Notes: generated from the sequence alone by a model not told the origin. A stretch of DNA of 64,000 nt from UBA940 sp045613745 (GCA_045613745.1 JAZLBP010000013.1:124001-188000), one strand, 5' to 3'. Shown: positions 43,643-54,374, numbered from the stretch's first letter. Made by a program: numbers and translations.

Positions 43643-43703
43643 GATTTTCAAAACAATGGTCGCAAGCGGGCGGAGGAGTTCGTCCCCCACCCTCCTGTGA
43701 CGT
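43643..43703. other. spacer between M60 copies 3 and 2 with weak hairpin
   Basis: The spacer includes a GC-rich part with GGAGG and CCTCC arms either side of agttcgtccccca, and an AT-rich half near the copy 2 start. The stem is only 5-6 bp, weaker than in the other spacers. I found no TAnnTTTG element. Confidence 0.45.
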
Positions 43704-46700
43704 TTATTGTGCATTACTTTGGCTTGCGTAGCGAGTACCGTAAGCGTCCACAGCATAGAGTTGCAGACCTTTGGCATACTCATAGTCGGTAGTTACCGCT
43801 TGCAGAGCACGCGAAGTTCCAGCCTTACTGCTGGTGCCATCGGTGTAGTAGTAATCGGTGTAATTACCCTCGGCAATAGGCATATAACGCGACTCTCTGT
43901 AACCATATTGGAAGCCACCATTCAGAGCCTCATCCCACTTCTTGATAGCCACCACGCGACCTTGTTCGCCTGTGCGAAGGTCTTTCTTGTTGGGGTCAAC
44001 CAGCACCCAAGCCACAACATTCTGCCAACCACTGACGGTAAAGTTACCGTTGTCATCCACCGAGTGAGTACCAGCAGTGACGGGTTGCGGGTTGCGATAC
44101 AAGTCGATATTCAGGTCGTGAATATAGAACGGATTCATCTTGGGTTTGGGGAACTTCTGACAAGCAGCAACCGATGCAGCAACCTCCTCGGCCGAAGTGA
44201 TGATGAAGTTTTGGCCATAGTGGTTAACCTTGGTTCCCTTATTAACGCCTTTGGGGCTATTTACGCCCGGCAGGCCCCACGCTTGGGCAAAGTCACTAAG
44301 GTCTTCACCAGCAGCCTCCGAAATCGACTTCATATACTCCAAGGTCATCGCCGAGTGATACAAGTCGGTGCTTGCATAGTTGGCAGATTGAATATCCTTC
44401 GTGCGGCACAACTCATAGAAGTCGGGGTAGAAATCGGTCTTACCCAAAGCAACGTGATAGTAGAGATACAACTGCCAGAAGGGCATCAACTGCGAAGTGG
44501 GGTCGGTACCCTCCGAGAAGTTACGATAGCAGGGGGTATTGACCGACTCGCAGTGAGTGAGCGGACGCTCATAGTAGTTACCCTCATCGTCGAAATCCCA
44601 GATAACACGGGTTGCGATATCAATCATACTTCGGTTGAAGTGGTCGTTGAAGCGCATAGTAGTGTTACCCTCGCCGTAGAAAATCATCTGGGTAATGGCA
44701 CACATAAGGTTGTTGGTAACCTCGGTAAGTCCTCTCCATTTGAACAGGTCGGTTTGGTTGGTGTGGCCAAGCTCGTGAGCCAAGCCCCAAATCGAACCCA
44801 CAACGTCGTTGGTGTAGTGGGTTACGTTTTTCTTCCATTGGTCGGTGGGGTCTACGATACCAGGAGCCATACTATTGACATTGTAGTAGGTGCGGTACGA
44901 CGACGATGCGCCATAGTACGAGGTGTAGGTTGCGTGGAACAGCGAGCGATTGCGGTGAACACGTTGTTTGCCTAACGCCTTGTACTTGTAGTGACCCTGG
45001 ATATCCTCTTGGATATACATTACAGTATCGAAGATGTGCAGGAGTTCCTCCACACGGTTAAAATTAGCCGAGTTCTTCTTGAAGGTGTTGCTGTAATAGA
45101 GGCTTTTGGGGAAGTTGAGCAGCGCGCGGTGCGACATCATATCGAAGTGAGGTTCGGTATTACCGCCCTTGCGCAACAACTCATAAGCACGAGTCATATC
45201 GGTCTTACCCAACTCGATATAACCATTCACCTCGCCTGTAACGAAGTGGGCAGTCATCTCGGGATAGTTCTCGTAGTTGTCTGTATGACACATAATGTAC
45301 ATCAAACCGCGAACTTGGGGCACAATCGCATTATGACCCTCTTTAAGAGTGTAGGTGTGATATACATATTGATATTTACCATTAACGCTAAGATAACTAC
45401 TGGTACTAGTCGAAGCCGAAGCACTCTCCATAGTCTCCCAATCGATAACACGCAACGACACTGCCAAATCCTTGATATCATTCAGATAGACGTGCACAGT
45501 ATCTCCTGCCTCAGCCACATACATACCCGTAACATTGTCGAGCAGGGTATAGGTATTGGTACGGAAAATCTTGGCATCCACATCGGGGTGCGGGAACGCT
45601 TTGAACTTACAGATACGGAACTCGCCGTCATAAACACCATAATAGAGTTGCTCGGCGATTGTGCGATACACATCTACCGCCAACGCCTCGATTTTCTCCA
45701 AAGTGACATCCGAACGCAACTCGCTAAGCGACCAGTCGGTAAACACCGAAAGAGGATCACCGCCAATGGTGTTGCTCTTAAACAGGGCTATTTCCTGAAT
45801 ATTGGCGTAAAGGCGCTCACTATTCGAAGAGTTGTTCTTCGACGACAGAACTTGGAAACGAATTCTTTTGACATTCTTCAACGGGGTTTCAAACTTGATC
45901 GCCGTAGGAGTCATTTTCTGACCAACATCAATAGTAGCGTATTGAGTCTCATTGCCTTCACTGTCGGTTACATATATCTCCACCTCGCCCCAAGGACCGT
46001 TGGTCGATGAATAAGGTGCATAAGGTGTATAAAGACAGTAGTCGATTTGCTCATAGCTTGCAGGGTCAAGGTTAATTGCAAACCAAGGAGCTTTATCTAT
46101 ACCATAGTCCGCTTGCCAGTAGGTATTGGCATCATTATCAATCGCTTTATTTGCAACATAAGAGGTGCTCCAACGCGACGATGCTTCAACACTCTTAATG
46201 GGTACCTGAATGTCGGCAGGGAACTCCATATTGGCAACATCGCCAAACTCTTTCATTGCCTCTTGCGACACACCAATCTCAACGCTCTCGCTACCACAAG
46301 CAATGGTAAGTGTTGCGTTACGAGCCTCGGCTACAGCGTTATCCTCGACACTGACAAACAGCGTATCAGTAACAACACCCGACTTGATTTCCCAATTAAC
46401 CCACTCGGCAGCGCACGAAGGTGTCCACTCGCCGTTGGCTTTGATGGTGATGGCTTGGGGTGTTGCCTTCATAAAGGCGAACGACAACTCCTCGGTGTTG
46501 TCAACAAACAGCACTTGACTACCCCATTGCATCACACGCACCGAAGTGGTGGTTTGCTCGCTGGCGAAGGTAACAACGCCATAGCGGGGAAGTTTGTCAT
46601 ACGATTTGGATATGTAAATATTCTCGACAATACCTGTAGTGGTTTGCTCCTGTCCATCGTAGCTCAACCAACCTGCATCGGTGGTCACGGTGTATTCGCC

Positions 46701-47156
46701 ATCGGCAATAACCGAGATGGGCAACACACCGCCATCAACAGAGGCTTGGTAAAGTGTATCGGCAGGAATGATGCGGGTAGCCTCGACGTGGGTGTCGGCA
46801 ACCTGCATTACCACAAGTTCAGCTGTCAGTTCTTGGTAGTAAACCAACACGTTAGCTTGACGTGTAGTCTCTTCCGTATTTTCGTCAACCGAGATATTCA
46901 GGTAGTCGCACACATCGCCAAACGACTGTTCGATGGTAAGCCACTCCTCTTCCGACGAGAAGCTCCATTTGTCCGACGATGCATACACAGCTATCTGCTC
47001 GGGCATCTCGGTGCCGACTGCAGCCACCCACAAGGTGTCGCTTTCCAGTGTCAGGAATGATGGATCGGGTTGTTGCTCCTGGGGATTTTCGGTACAAGCC
47101 ACCAGCGAGAAGGCAAATGCCACAACCACGCTCATCATATAGATTAACCTTTTCAT
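43704..47156 (-). CDS. BACON/discoidin-like/M60 peptidase surface lipoprotein, array copy 3 (subfamily B)
   Basis: I start at the ATG at 47154-47156 (MKRLIYMMSVVV), which gives 1150 residues and a perfect lipobox (SLVAC, Cys21). An ATG nine codons upstream would put charges before the signal peptide. Subfamily B is longer than A: about three BACON-like repeats, a discoidin-like domain (NKAIDNDANTYWQADYG), M60 and a C-terminal beta domain. Zinc site His794, Glu795, His798 (HELGHTNQTD) and Glu812. The 3' half is most like copy 4, including a 41-bp identical stretch at 44287-44327. Confidence 0.9.
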   Translation of the reverse strand: MKRLIYMMSVVVAFAFSLVACTENPQEQQPDPSFLTLESDTLWVAAVGTEMPEQIAVYASSDKWSFSSEEEWLTIEQSFGDVCDYLNISVDENTEETTRQANVLVYYQELTAELVVMQVADTHVEATRIIPADTLYQASVDGGVLPISVIADGEYTVTTDAGWLSYDGQEQTTTGIVENIYISKSYDKLPRYGVVTFASEQTTTSVRVMQWGSQVLFVDNTEELSFAFMKATPQAITIKANGEWTPSCAAEWVNWEIKSGVVTDTLFVSVEDNAVAEARNATLTIACGSESVEIGVSQEAMKEFGDVANMEFPADIQVPIKSVEASSRWSTSYVANKAIDNDANTYWQADYGIDKAPWFAINLDPASYEQIDYCLYTPYAPYSSTNGPWGEVEIYVTDSEGNETQYATIDVGQKMTPTAIKFETPLKNVKRIRFQVLSSKNNSSNSERLYANIQEIALFKSNTIGGDPLSVFTDWSLSELRSDVTLEKIEALAVDVYRTIAEQLYYGVYDGEFRICKFKAFPHPDVDAKIFRTNTYTLLDNVTGMYVAEAGDTVHVYLNDIKDLAVSLRVIDWETMESASASTSTSSYLSVNGKYQYVYHTYTLKEGHNAIVPQVRGLMYIMCHTDNYENYPEMTAHFVTGEVNGYIELGKTDMTRAYELLRKGGNTEPHFDMMSHRALLNFPKSLYYSNTFKKNSANFNRVEELLHIFDTVMYIQEDIQGHYKYKALGKQRVHRNRSLFHATYTSYYGASSSYRTYYNVNSMAPGIVDPTDQWKKNVTHYTNDVVGSIWGLAHELGHTNQTDLFKWRGLTEVTNNLMCAITQMIFYGEGNTTMRFNDHFNRSMIDIATRVIWDFDDEGNYYERPLTHCESVNTPCYRNFSEGTDPTSQLMPFWQLYLYYHVALGKTDFYPDFYELCRTKDIQSANYASTDLYHSAMTLEYMKSISEAAGEDLSDFAQAWGLPGVNSPKGVNKGTKVNHYGQNFIITSAEEVAASVAACQKFPKPKMNPFYIHDLNIDLYRNPQPVTAGTHSVDDNGNFTVSGWQNVVAWVLVDPNKKDLRTGEQGRVVAIKKWDEALNGGFQYGYRESRYMPIAEGNYTDYYYTDGTSSKAGTSRALQAVTTDYEYAKGLQLYAVDAYGTRYASQSNAQ

Positions 47157-47216
47157 TTTCAAAGTTTTTATCACACACACCACAACGGGTCGTGCGCAGT
47201 TATTAGTTCAGGTTTT

Positions 47217-47246
47217 CGGCACCGCAGACCGTAGCCTGCGGTGTCG
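47217..47246. other. GC-rich spacer hairpin between M60 copies 4 and 3
   Basis: Stem CGGCACCGCAG (47217-47227) / CTGCGGTGTCG (47236-47246) pairs over 11 positions with one G-T pair and an 8-nt loop. There is no T tract. It is just downstream of the copy 4 stop. Confidence 0.7.
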
Positions 47247-47255
47247 AACATCTGT

Positions 47256-50200
47256 TTATTTGTTGCTTTGGCTTGCGTAACGGTTGCCGTAAGCATCCAC
47301 AGCATAGAGTTGCAGAGTTTTGGTATATGCGTGGTCAGCCTCAACTTTATCGAGCGAACGCATAGTACCCTTGTCATTCGAAGCATACGACGAACCGTTG
47401 GTGTATTTATAGTCGTTACCAGCGTCATTCATCATATATTTCGACTCTTTGTAGGTGTAGGTGAAGGTACCACCACCGTTTTGGTTCGAGCACTCAATAA
47501 CGGCAACATCACGGCCCTTCTCACCCTTCTCGTTGAGTTTGTTGGGATCGTGCAGCACCCAAGCCACAACGTCTGCCCAACCCTCCATAGTGAACTTACC
47601 GCTGTCGTTAACAGTGTGAGTACCTACGGTTACAGGTTTAGGATTGCGATACAACTCCAAGTTGTCGTCGTGGATGTACAGAGGATTCATCTTGGGTTTG
47701 GGGTACTTTTGGCAAGCAGCAACCGAAGCATCAACTTGCTCTTTGGTTGTCATAAAGAATGCTTGACCATAGTGGTTAACCTTGGTACCGGGGTTGATAC
47801 CCATTGCGGGGTTGATACCGGGCAGACCCCACTCTTGTGCAAAGTCACTAAGGTCTTCACCAGCAGCCTCCGAAATCGATTTCATATATTCCAGAGCGAT
47901 AGCCGATTGGTAGATATCGTGGTTAGACGATACGGCGCGAATTGCGGGATATTTGGTACGGCACAACTCATAGAAGTCGGGATAGAAGTCCGAGTTGCCC
48001 AACACCACGTGGTAGTACAGGAACAATTGGTAGAAAGGCATCAGCTGAGTGGTGGGGTCAACACCACCATCGATTTGGCCCCAGCTGGGAACGTTAACCG
48101 ACTCGTGGTGAGTGAACGGACGCTCATAAGCGTTGCCATTCTCGTCGAAGTCCCAAATCCAACGTTTAGCGATATCGCGCATACCTTTGTTGAAGTGGTC
48201 GTTGTAGTTCATTGTGGTACGACCCAGACCCAAGCCATAAACGAAGTTTTGGGTTACAGCACACATAAGGTTGTTCGAAACCTCGGCCATACCTTGCCAA
48301 GTAAACAGGTCGGTTTGAGTCGAGTGACCCAACTCGTGGGCGATACCCCAGATAGCACCTACCACGTTGTTGTTCCATACGGTGGTTTTCTTGTTCCACA
48401 GTTTAATGGGACGCAGAACATCCGACGACATTGCCGACGAGTAACCGGTGTGATACCAAGCCGAGTAACCGAAGGTATCGCCATAAGCACCCATAAACAA
48501 CATACGGTTGCGGTGACCACGTTGCAGACCCTTAGCAGCATATTTGTCGTGACCCATAATACGCTCTTGGATTTTGGTTACCGAGTCGTAAACCTCCATC
48601 AGGTCAAATGCACCTTGAGCATTCATACGGGGGTTGCCACTGAAAGTACCTTGCAGGTATTGTTTTTTCTCGAAGTTCAAGATAAAGTGATCACCAATCA
48701 TATCGAAACGAGGCTCCTCGGTCGAACTTGCCAGCATAAAGATACGAGCAACATCTTCGGGAGTGTGTTTATTATAGTCGATGTAGCCATTCACACCCGA
48801 GTTAACGAAGTGAGCCTTCATTTCGGGAATGTTTGCATAGTTCTCGTCATCGAAAGCGAGGATATACATTTGACCGCGGTATGCGGGAACAATCACGTTA
48901 CGACCCTTTTGGATACGATAGTCGTAGGTGTGGTCATCGGGACCGGTACCGTAGGGGTTTTTGGTAGCCGAGTATTTGGGAAGGTCAATCACACGAACAT
49001 AAATCTCCAAACCGTAGTCCTCGTCCAGATAGATGTATTGAGGAGTGTTAGCCTTGGCAACGTACATACCTGTTACGTTGTCGCACATTGTAAAGGGTTT
49101 GTCGCGGAAAATCTCGTAGTCACGCTCGGGACGGGGGTATGCTTTGAACTCGCATACGCGGAACTCGTCATCGTAGGTGCCGTAGTAGATTTGCTCGGCC
49201 AGAGTGCGGTAGAAGGGGTCTGCAATCGACAAAATGTCTTCCAGAGAGACACCCTCTTTGAGCTCCGACAGCGACCAGTCGGTGAAGTAGTCGAGTGCCT
49301 TGAATCTCTCGGGATTGTATTGGTAGAAACCAATCTCGGCAGCCGAAGCAACTTTGGTGTAAGTCTTACCGCTCAACTCATAGGGAGCTGCGCTGTTGAT
49401 AACGATACGGAATTGGCTAACGGTGTTGGGCAGAGCAGGTACGAACTCAACAACTTGGTCGGTACCTTTTTGCAGGAAGTCAAACGAACCATATTTGGTC
49501 TCAACGCCATCGAGGGTGTAGTACAGGTCAATCTCACCCCAACGACCCCAGAGGTTTTTACCATCTGCGGTGGTAACGGGGATGTATTTGAAGTAGTTGA
49601 TGCTGTCCAGACTCGAAGCGTCAACATCGATAGTCAGCTCGGGAGTGGTCTCGGTAATGGTGTATTTTGAGTACCAACGCGAAATGAGGTTGCCGTCGTA
49701 CAGACGGTTAACAGCGTTACCGGTCGAGTTTTGACCATTGCTCGAAACAATGTTTTTTATAACAACATTCAGGTCGGCTTTGAAGTCGTCACCCGAAGGC
49801 ATCTCGGCGTTGCTAACCTTCACTTGGGTGATGGTCACAGTTTTGGTCGAGCTTGCGGTTTTGATGGTCAGAACAGCCTCACGTGCGTTCTCGGCATCCT
49901 CGTTGGCGGTGTAGTCGAAATATACCCAGCCCTCGGTCGATGCCTCCGATTTAGCAGCGTCATAGGTCAACCAGTCGCTGTCGCAGCTTACGGTGTAGGC
50001 ATTGGGCGAGGTAACTTGTACGCTATCGCTGCCTGCAACATAACCTACCATCATCTCGCTTACGCTCACACGCAGGTCATCTTTACCCCATTGAGTGATG
50101 GTAAACTCGGTGATAGTATTCAAGCTTTGGAGAGTTACAACAACCTCACGCTCAGCGCTACCGAAGTTCTCCAAAATGTAGAACGACTCCTCGTATTGAC

Positions 50201-50741
50201 CCTCAGCAACCTCGTTTTTGCCATCGTGGCTAACCCAGTTGCAATCTTCGGGGATAACAACCTCGTAACCACCGTTAGCCTCCACTGCCACTTTGAGTAC
50301 AGTGCTTTGGCGCTCCAACTCATAAGCAGCTTGTGCTACGTTGATTTTGGTTGCGGGGGTTGTTTGGTTGTAGCTTTGTTTTACAACGAATTGTGCAGCC
50401 AAGTCGTCATTGGTTATGGTTACAACCAATTCGCGGTCAGCGCCGGTGGTATTCTCGGTTACAGCAACCAGAATCTCACCACCACCTTGCGAGGGGTTGG
50501 GGGTAAGAGTACACCAATCGTTCTCGGCGTACGACAAATCCCACATTACGTTGTGAGTAGATACAATGAAAGTCATTTCGTCATTAGCCTCATAACCCAA
50601 GTAGAGGGTATCGGCCTCCAGTTCCAGATAGGGAGTCACCTCGGTGCCGCCACCTTGTTGACCACCTTGCTCACAAGATACAGACAATCCGACAAAAGCC
50701 ACGATTGCCAACATCCATCCAAAAATCTTGTTGTGTTTCAT
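47256..50741 (-). CDS. BACON/discoidin-like/M60 peptidase surface lipoprotein, array copy 4 (subfamily B)
   Basis: Predicted 1161-residue lipoprotein with Cys23 (GLSVSCEQGG). N-terminal BACON-like repeats contain NVMWDLSYAENDWCTL, YEVVIPEDCNWVSHDGKN and SNAYTVSC-like segments, followed by a discoidin-like domain (AVNRLYDGNLISRWYSKYT) and M60. Zinc site His802, Glu803, His806 (HELGHSTQTD) and Glu820. The C-terminal KPVTVGTHTVNDSGKFTMEG domain and the end LQLYAVDAYGNRYASQSNK are close to copy 3. A 41-bp stretch at 47839-47879 is identical to copy 3 and encodes ISEAAGEDLSDFA. Confidence 0.9.
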   Translation of the reverse strand: MKHNKIFGWMLAIVAFVGLSVSCEQGGQQGGGTEVTPYLELEADTLYLGYEANDEMTFIVSTHNVMWDLSYAENDWCTLTPNPSQGGGEILVAVTENTTGADRELVVTITNDDLAAQFVVKQSYNQTTPATKINVAQAAYELERQSTVLKVAVEANGGYEVVIPEDCNWVSHDGKNEVAEGQYEESFYILENFGSAEREVVVTLQSLNTITEFTITQWGKDDLRVSVSEMMVGYVAGSDSVQVTSPNAYTVSCDSDWLTYDAAKSEASTEGWVYFDYTANEDAENAREAVLTIKTASSTKTVTITQVKVSNAEMPSGDDFKADLNVVIKNIVSSNGQNSTGNAVNRLYDGNLISRWYSKYTITETTPELTIDVDASSLDSINYFKYIPVTTADGKNLWGRWGEIDLYYTLDGVETKYGSFDFLQKGTDQVVEFVPALPNTVSQFRIVINSAAPYELSGKTYTKVASAAEIGFYQYNPERFKALDYFTDWSLSELKEGVSLEDILSIADPFYRTLAEQIYYGTYDDEFRVCEFKAYPRPERDYEIFRDKPFTMCDNVTGMYVAKANTPQYIYLDEDYGLEIYVRVIDLPKYSATKNPYGTGPDDHTYDYRIQKGRNVIVPAYRGQMYILAFDDENYANIPEMKAHFVNSGVNGYIDYNKHTPEDVARIFMLASSTEEPRFDMIGDHFILNFEKKQYLQGTFSGNPRMNAQGAFDLMEVYDSVTKIQERIMGHDKYAAKGLQRGHRNRMLFMGAYGDTFGYSAWYHTGYSSAMSSDVLRPIKLWNKKTTVWNNNVVGAIWGIAHELGHSTQTDLFTWQGMAEVSNNLMCAVTQNFVYGLGLGRTTMNYNDHFNKGMRDIAKRWIWDFDENGNAYERPFTHHESVNVPSWGQIDGGVDPTTQLMPFYQLFLYYHVVLGNSDFYPDFYELCRTKYPAIRAVSSNHDIYQSAIALEYMKSISEAAGEDLSDFAQEWGLPGINPAMGINPGTKVNHYGQAFFMTTKEQVDASVAACQKYPKPKMNPLYIHDDNLELYRNPKPVTVGTHTVNDSGKFTMEGWADVVAWVLHDPNKLNEKGEKGRDVAVIECSNQNGGGTFTYTYKESKYMMNDAGNDYKYTNGSSYASNDKGTMRSLDKVEADHAYTKTLQLYAVDAYGNRYASQSNK

Positions 50742-50798
50742 TAGTGTGTGTTTAGTTAATTGATTGATATTAATTTGTTTAATTATGCTGTATATTAT

Positions 50799-50831
50799 AC
50801 CTGTCCCGACGGGCTTGCCATCGGGTCAGGT
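50799..50831. other. GC-rich spacer hairpin between M60 copies 5 and 4
   Basis: Stem ACCTGTCCCGA (50799-50809) / TCGGGTCAGGT (50821-50831) pairs except for one central T-T mismatch, with an 11-nt loop. There is no T tract. It lies just past the copy 5 stop codon. Confidence 0.7.
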
Positions 50832-50841
50832 GCGGATATTC

Positions 50842-53800
50842 CTAATTTTGCGAGGGGTTCGACAAACTTGCCACGCGGCTGCCATCGGGGTGAACTGCAT
50901 AGAGCAGCAGGTCATCGCGGAAGATGGGGCCTGTGTTCTCGGTCGAGCGGTTGTAGCCGTCTTTGCAATATTGGTAGCGAGTACCCTCGGGGTTGGTCTG
51001 TCCATCGGGCAGAAGGACATACTTACAAATATACTCCTTGTAGCTGAACGCGGTGAAACGTCCCTCGAAGCAAGCAACGTCGCGCTTCTTAACGGGGTCG
51101 TAGAGCACCCACGCTGCAACATTTTGCCAGCCACTGGTGGTAACACGCACTGCACCATTCTTGTTCTCGACGGTGTGAGTACCAGCCACAATGGCTTTGG
51201 GGTTGCGATACAAGTCAAGGTTCGAATCGCTGATGTAGAAGGGGTCGAGTTTAGGTTTGGGGAATACGCTGCACTCCTTAACCGCATCGGCAATCATCTC
51301 TTTACTGGTATTGATGATGTTTTGGCCATACACCGACACACGCATATTGGTGTTCTCGCCGGGGATGCCCCATCTCAAAGCCCAGTCGCTGAGGTCTTCG
51401 CCCGCAGCCTTCGAGATTTTGATAAGGAAGTCGGTCATAGCCCACGATTGATCGCGGTTCGACTTATCGAACAATCCTTGGTTACCCGACCAGTTGCGGA
51501 AATCCCAACCGTGGTCGAAGAAGGTGTCGCCACGCAGACGGCACTGCTCAAAGAAGTCAGGATAGAAGTCGGTGTTGCCCTCCACAAAGTGGTAGTAGAG
51601 GAACAACTGCCAGAAGGGGACAAGCGATGCCGCAGGATCCACACCACCCGAGCTACCCGCAGCAGGTGAGTTGGCAGCCTCGGCTTGGGTCATACGACGC
51701 TCATACTCGTTGCCCTCGGCATCGTAGTCGGTCACATAGCGAATACCGTAGTCGCGCCAAGCTTCGTTATATTTCATCTTGTAGTGGAGAGTGGTATGGC
51801 CCTCGCCAAACAGAGCGGCTTGGGTACCCACGCACATAAGGTTGTTGGTTACCTCAGTAAGACCACGCCAAGCGAAGGGACGGCATTGGTTCGAGTGGCC
51901 AATCTCGTGAGCCACACCCCAAATCGTACCGATGGTATTGTTAGCGGTAACATCGGGACCCAAATCACGTTTATCGGCATCGGTAGTACCCGAACCAACA
52001 AGCAGTGGCTCGGCGTTGAGGTTCCACATCTTGGTGGGGTCGGTAACGTCTTGGAGAATCGAGTTGATACCATAGCCCGTACGATACACACCCGAGCCTG
52101 CAACGGCATTGCCATACAGGGTGAAGAAGGGTGCGCGGTTGCGGTGGCCACGGAACTTGGTGGGGTCGGTTTTGCACTCCTCGGCGTAAATTTTACTATA
52201 CTTGTCGTGACCTTGCCAGCGCTCTTGTTGGCGGACAATGGAATCGAAGATAGCCACAAGGCGTGCGCCATCTGCCGAGTTCGCACCATTACGATGCAGT
52301 GTGCGGTTGTAGATGGTCTCCTTGGGGAAGTTCATAATAACCTTGTCGGAGAGCATATCGAAGTGAGGCTCGGTGTTACCACCCATACGCAGCAGGCGGT
52401 AGAAGTCCTCGGGTTTGTCGCGGTCCAGATAGAAGTAGCCGTTGACGTGACCTGTTGCAAAGTTGATTTTGATGGGCGGGAACTTCGCATAGTCGGGGGT
52501 GTGCCAGATGATATACATCAGACCACGATAACCGGGGATGATGACGTTCTTACCCTTGTAGATGCGGTAGTCCGACTCGCAACGGCCTACAACGCGCTCG
52601 GCAAGACCCTCATCGTTAACCATATCGCACACACGCAGATACATCTCTTGGCCATAGTCCTCCTCGACAAACAGATAGATGGGGTCGCCAACCTTGGCAA
52701 CATACATACCTGTCACGTTATCGAGCAGGGTGTGGGGAGGTGTGAAGAAGATTTTGGCATCCACATCGGGGTGAGGATAAGCCTTAACCTCGCACACGCG
52801 GTATTTGTTCCAGTCGCCGTTGAAAATCTGCTCGGCCATCGAGCGATAGAACGGGTCGCGGATTGCAAGAATGTCATCGTAAGTGACACTAGGCAGCAGT
52901 TCCGAGCACGAAGCGTCGGTGAAGAACTCCTTGATAGGGAAGTTCTCGGGGTTGTATTGGCAGAACTCAACGCCCGCAGCCGAAGCCACATTGGTGGTCT
53001 GCTCGTTAAAGGGTTTTGCAGTCAGAATCTTGAAGGTAGCCTTGCGGAGGTTTACGGGCAGGGGCTCGTCGAACTCCACAATGCGGGGAGTGTCGGCCAT
53101 CTCAAAGTCGTAGGTAGCAAAGAGTTTCTCCTCCTCACCCTCGAATTGAACATAAACCTCGACTTTACCCCAGTTACCCCACGAGATACTGCGCGAAGGG
53201 CAATAGCGGAAGTAGTCGATTTGGGTCATCTCCTGCTCCTCGGTAAAATCAAAGCTGATAAACACAGTGCCATCTTGATTGGTGGCGGTGGTGCTCCAAT
53301 ACGATAAGTCGTTGCCGTCGTGCGAGTTTTTCATCGAACCACGACTATTGGAGAATTGCGACGAAGCCTCGACTTTGGCCACTTTCAGAATAAGGTCACT
53401 CTTTTGTTTGTCGCTCACAATAGCCTCATACTCCTTGGGAGCGATTTGGTCGATATCAACAGTCACCTTGGTCGAACCTGCTACCAACTCAACGGTTGCG
53501 CTACGGGGTTCTTCGGTGCTATTCTCGTCATATACAAGCACTACGGTGTCCTTGGTGGTAGCCTCGGCGTCGGCACGCAACCACTCGGCAGCGGTTGTAG
53601 CGGCGCACTTCTCATCCAGCCAATTTTTCACGGGGATACGCAGAGTGCCTGCTTTATAGGTCAGGGTGTAGTCGGTTTTGGCAACCGAGAACTCCAACGA
53701 ACCCACTTGAACAAATGTCACATTTGCCTCAGCAAACTCACTACGGATTACAACCTCAACAATGCGGGGTTGCTCGCCAAAGTGGTTGCCATAGTAGAAC

Positions 53801-54333
53801 TTACCATCCTCCCACGACAGCCAGTTTGCATCTGCGGGGATAACCACTTCGTATGCACCGTTGGCATCGACATCAAAATCGACATCTCCGAAGTTTTTGG
53901 TCACTACAACCATACTGTCGCACTCGATACGGGTAGCGTCCTGCTCGTCGGCAGCCACCTGCACAAACAGAATCGAGGTGCTGTATGTGTCATAATATAT
54001 AGTAAGGTATGTTTCGCGACTCTCCAAAGCCTCATTAGCCTCGGCAGTTATCGACAAAGCTTTGCAGCCATCGGCATCCATAACGGTAGCAACGTGCAAC
54101 CACTCCACCGACTCGTCCTCTTGCAGAATCATCCAGTCGTTGTCGGTAGCAAACACAGGGATAACAATAGCCTCGGTGTCCGCAACACCCTCGGCGGGAA
54201 GATACTGTTCGGCAACATCGGGAAGAATAAATTTCTTGGTCTCATTCTCCTTGGGCTCATCAACACACGACACCGCCAGCAGCGCGCCCAACGCAACTGC
54301 CACGAATCGCAAATTTTGTAACATTTTTTTCAT
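50842..54333 (-). CDS. BACON/discoidin-like/M60 peptidase surface lipoprotein, array copy 5 (subfamily B)
   Basis: Predicted 1163-residue lipoprotein with Cys23 (LLAVSCVDEPKE; the acidic residues after Cys may help surface export). It has three BACON-like repeats (EWLHVATVMDADGCK, ANWLSWEDGKFYYG, AAEWLRADAEATTKD) and a discoidin-like domain with SHDGNDLSYWSTTATN. Zinc site His809, Glu810, His813 (HEIGHSNQCR) and Glu827. It differs from its neighbours by an insertion before the active site (LVGSGTTDADKRDLGPDV) and by a different tail (VRVTTSGWQNVAAWVLYDPV). Confidence 0.9.
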   Translation of the reverse strand: MKKMLQNLRFVAVALGALLAVSCVDEPKENETKKFILPDVAEQYLPAEGVADTEAIVIPVFATDNDWMILQEDESVEWLHVATVMDADGCKALSITAEANEALESRETYLTIYYDTYSTSILFVQVAADEQDATRIECDSMVVVTKNFGDVDFDVDANGAYEVVIPADANWLSWEDGKFYYGNHFGEQPRIVEVVIRSEFAEANVTFVQVGSLEFSVAKTDYTLTYKAGTLRIPVKNWLDEKCAATTAAEWLRADAEATTKDTVVLVYDENSTEEPRSATVELVAGSTKVTVDIDQIAPKEYEAIVSDKQKSDLILKVAKVEASSQFSNSRGSMKNSHDGNDLSYWSTTATNQDGTVFISFDFTEEQEMTQIDYFRYCPSRSISWGNWGKVEVYVQFEGEEEKLFATYDFEMADTPRIVEFDEPLPVNLRKATFKILTAKPFNEQTTNVASAAGVEFCQYNPENFPIKEFFTDASCSELLPSVTYDDILAIRDPFYRSMAEQIFNGDWNKYRVCEVKAYPHPDVDAKIFFTPPHTLLDNVTGMYVAKVGDPIYLFVEEDYGQEMYLRVCDMVNDEGLAERVVGRCESDYRIYKGKNVIIPGYRGLMYIIWHTPDYAKFPPIKINFATGHVNGYFYLDRDKPEDFYRLLRMGGNTEPHFDMLSDKVIMNFPKETIYNRTLHRNGANSADGARLVAIFDSIVRQQERWQGHDKYSKIYAEECKTDPTKFRGHRNRAPFFTLYGNAVAGSGVYRTGYGINSILQDVTDPTKMWNLNAEPLLVGSGTTDADKRDLGPDVTANNTIGTIWGVAHEIGHSNQCRPFAWRGLTEVTNNLMCVGTQAALFGEGHTTLHYKMKYNEAWRDYGIRYVTDYDAEGNEYERRMTQAEAANSPAAGSSGGVDPAASLVPFWQLFLYYHFVEGNTDFYPDFFEQCRLRGDTFFDHGWDFRNWSGNQGLFDKSNRDQSWAMTDFLIKISKAAGEDLSDWALRWGIPGENTNMRVSVYGQNIINTSKEMIADAVKECSVFPKPKLDPFYISDSNLDLYRNPKAIVAGTHTVENKNGAVRVTTSGWQNVAAWVLYDPVKKRDVACFEGRFTAFSYKEYICKYVLLPDGQTNPEGTRYQYCKDGYNRSTENTGPIFRDDLLLYAVHPDGSRVASLSNPSQN

Positions 54334-54374
54334 TATAGTTATTCGTTTTTTAGGTTCTGTTATAGTAGCACGTT

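Noticed and set aside
47241..49670. An 809-codon plus-strand frame opposite M60 copy 4
   Set aside because: Antisense shadow; similar shadows occur opposite every copy of the array and follow the sense codons.
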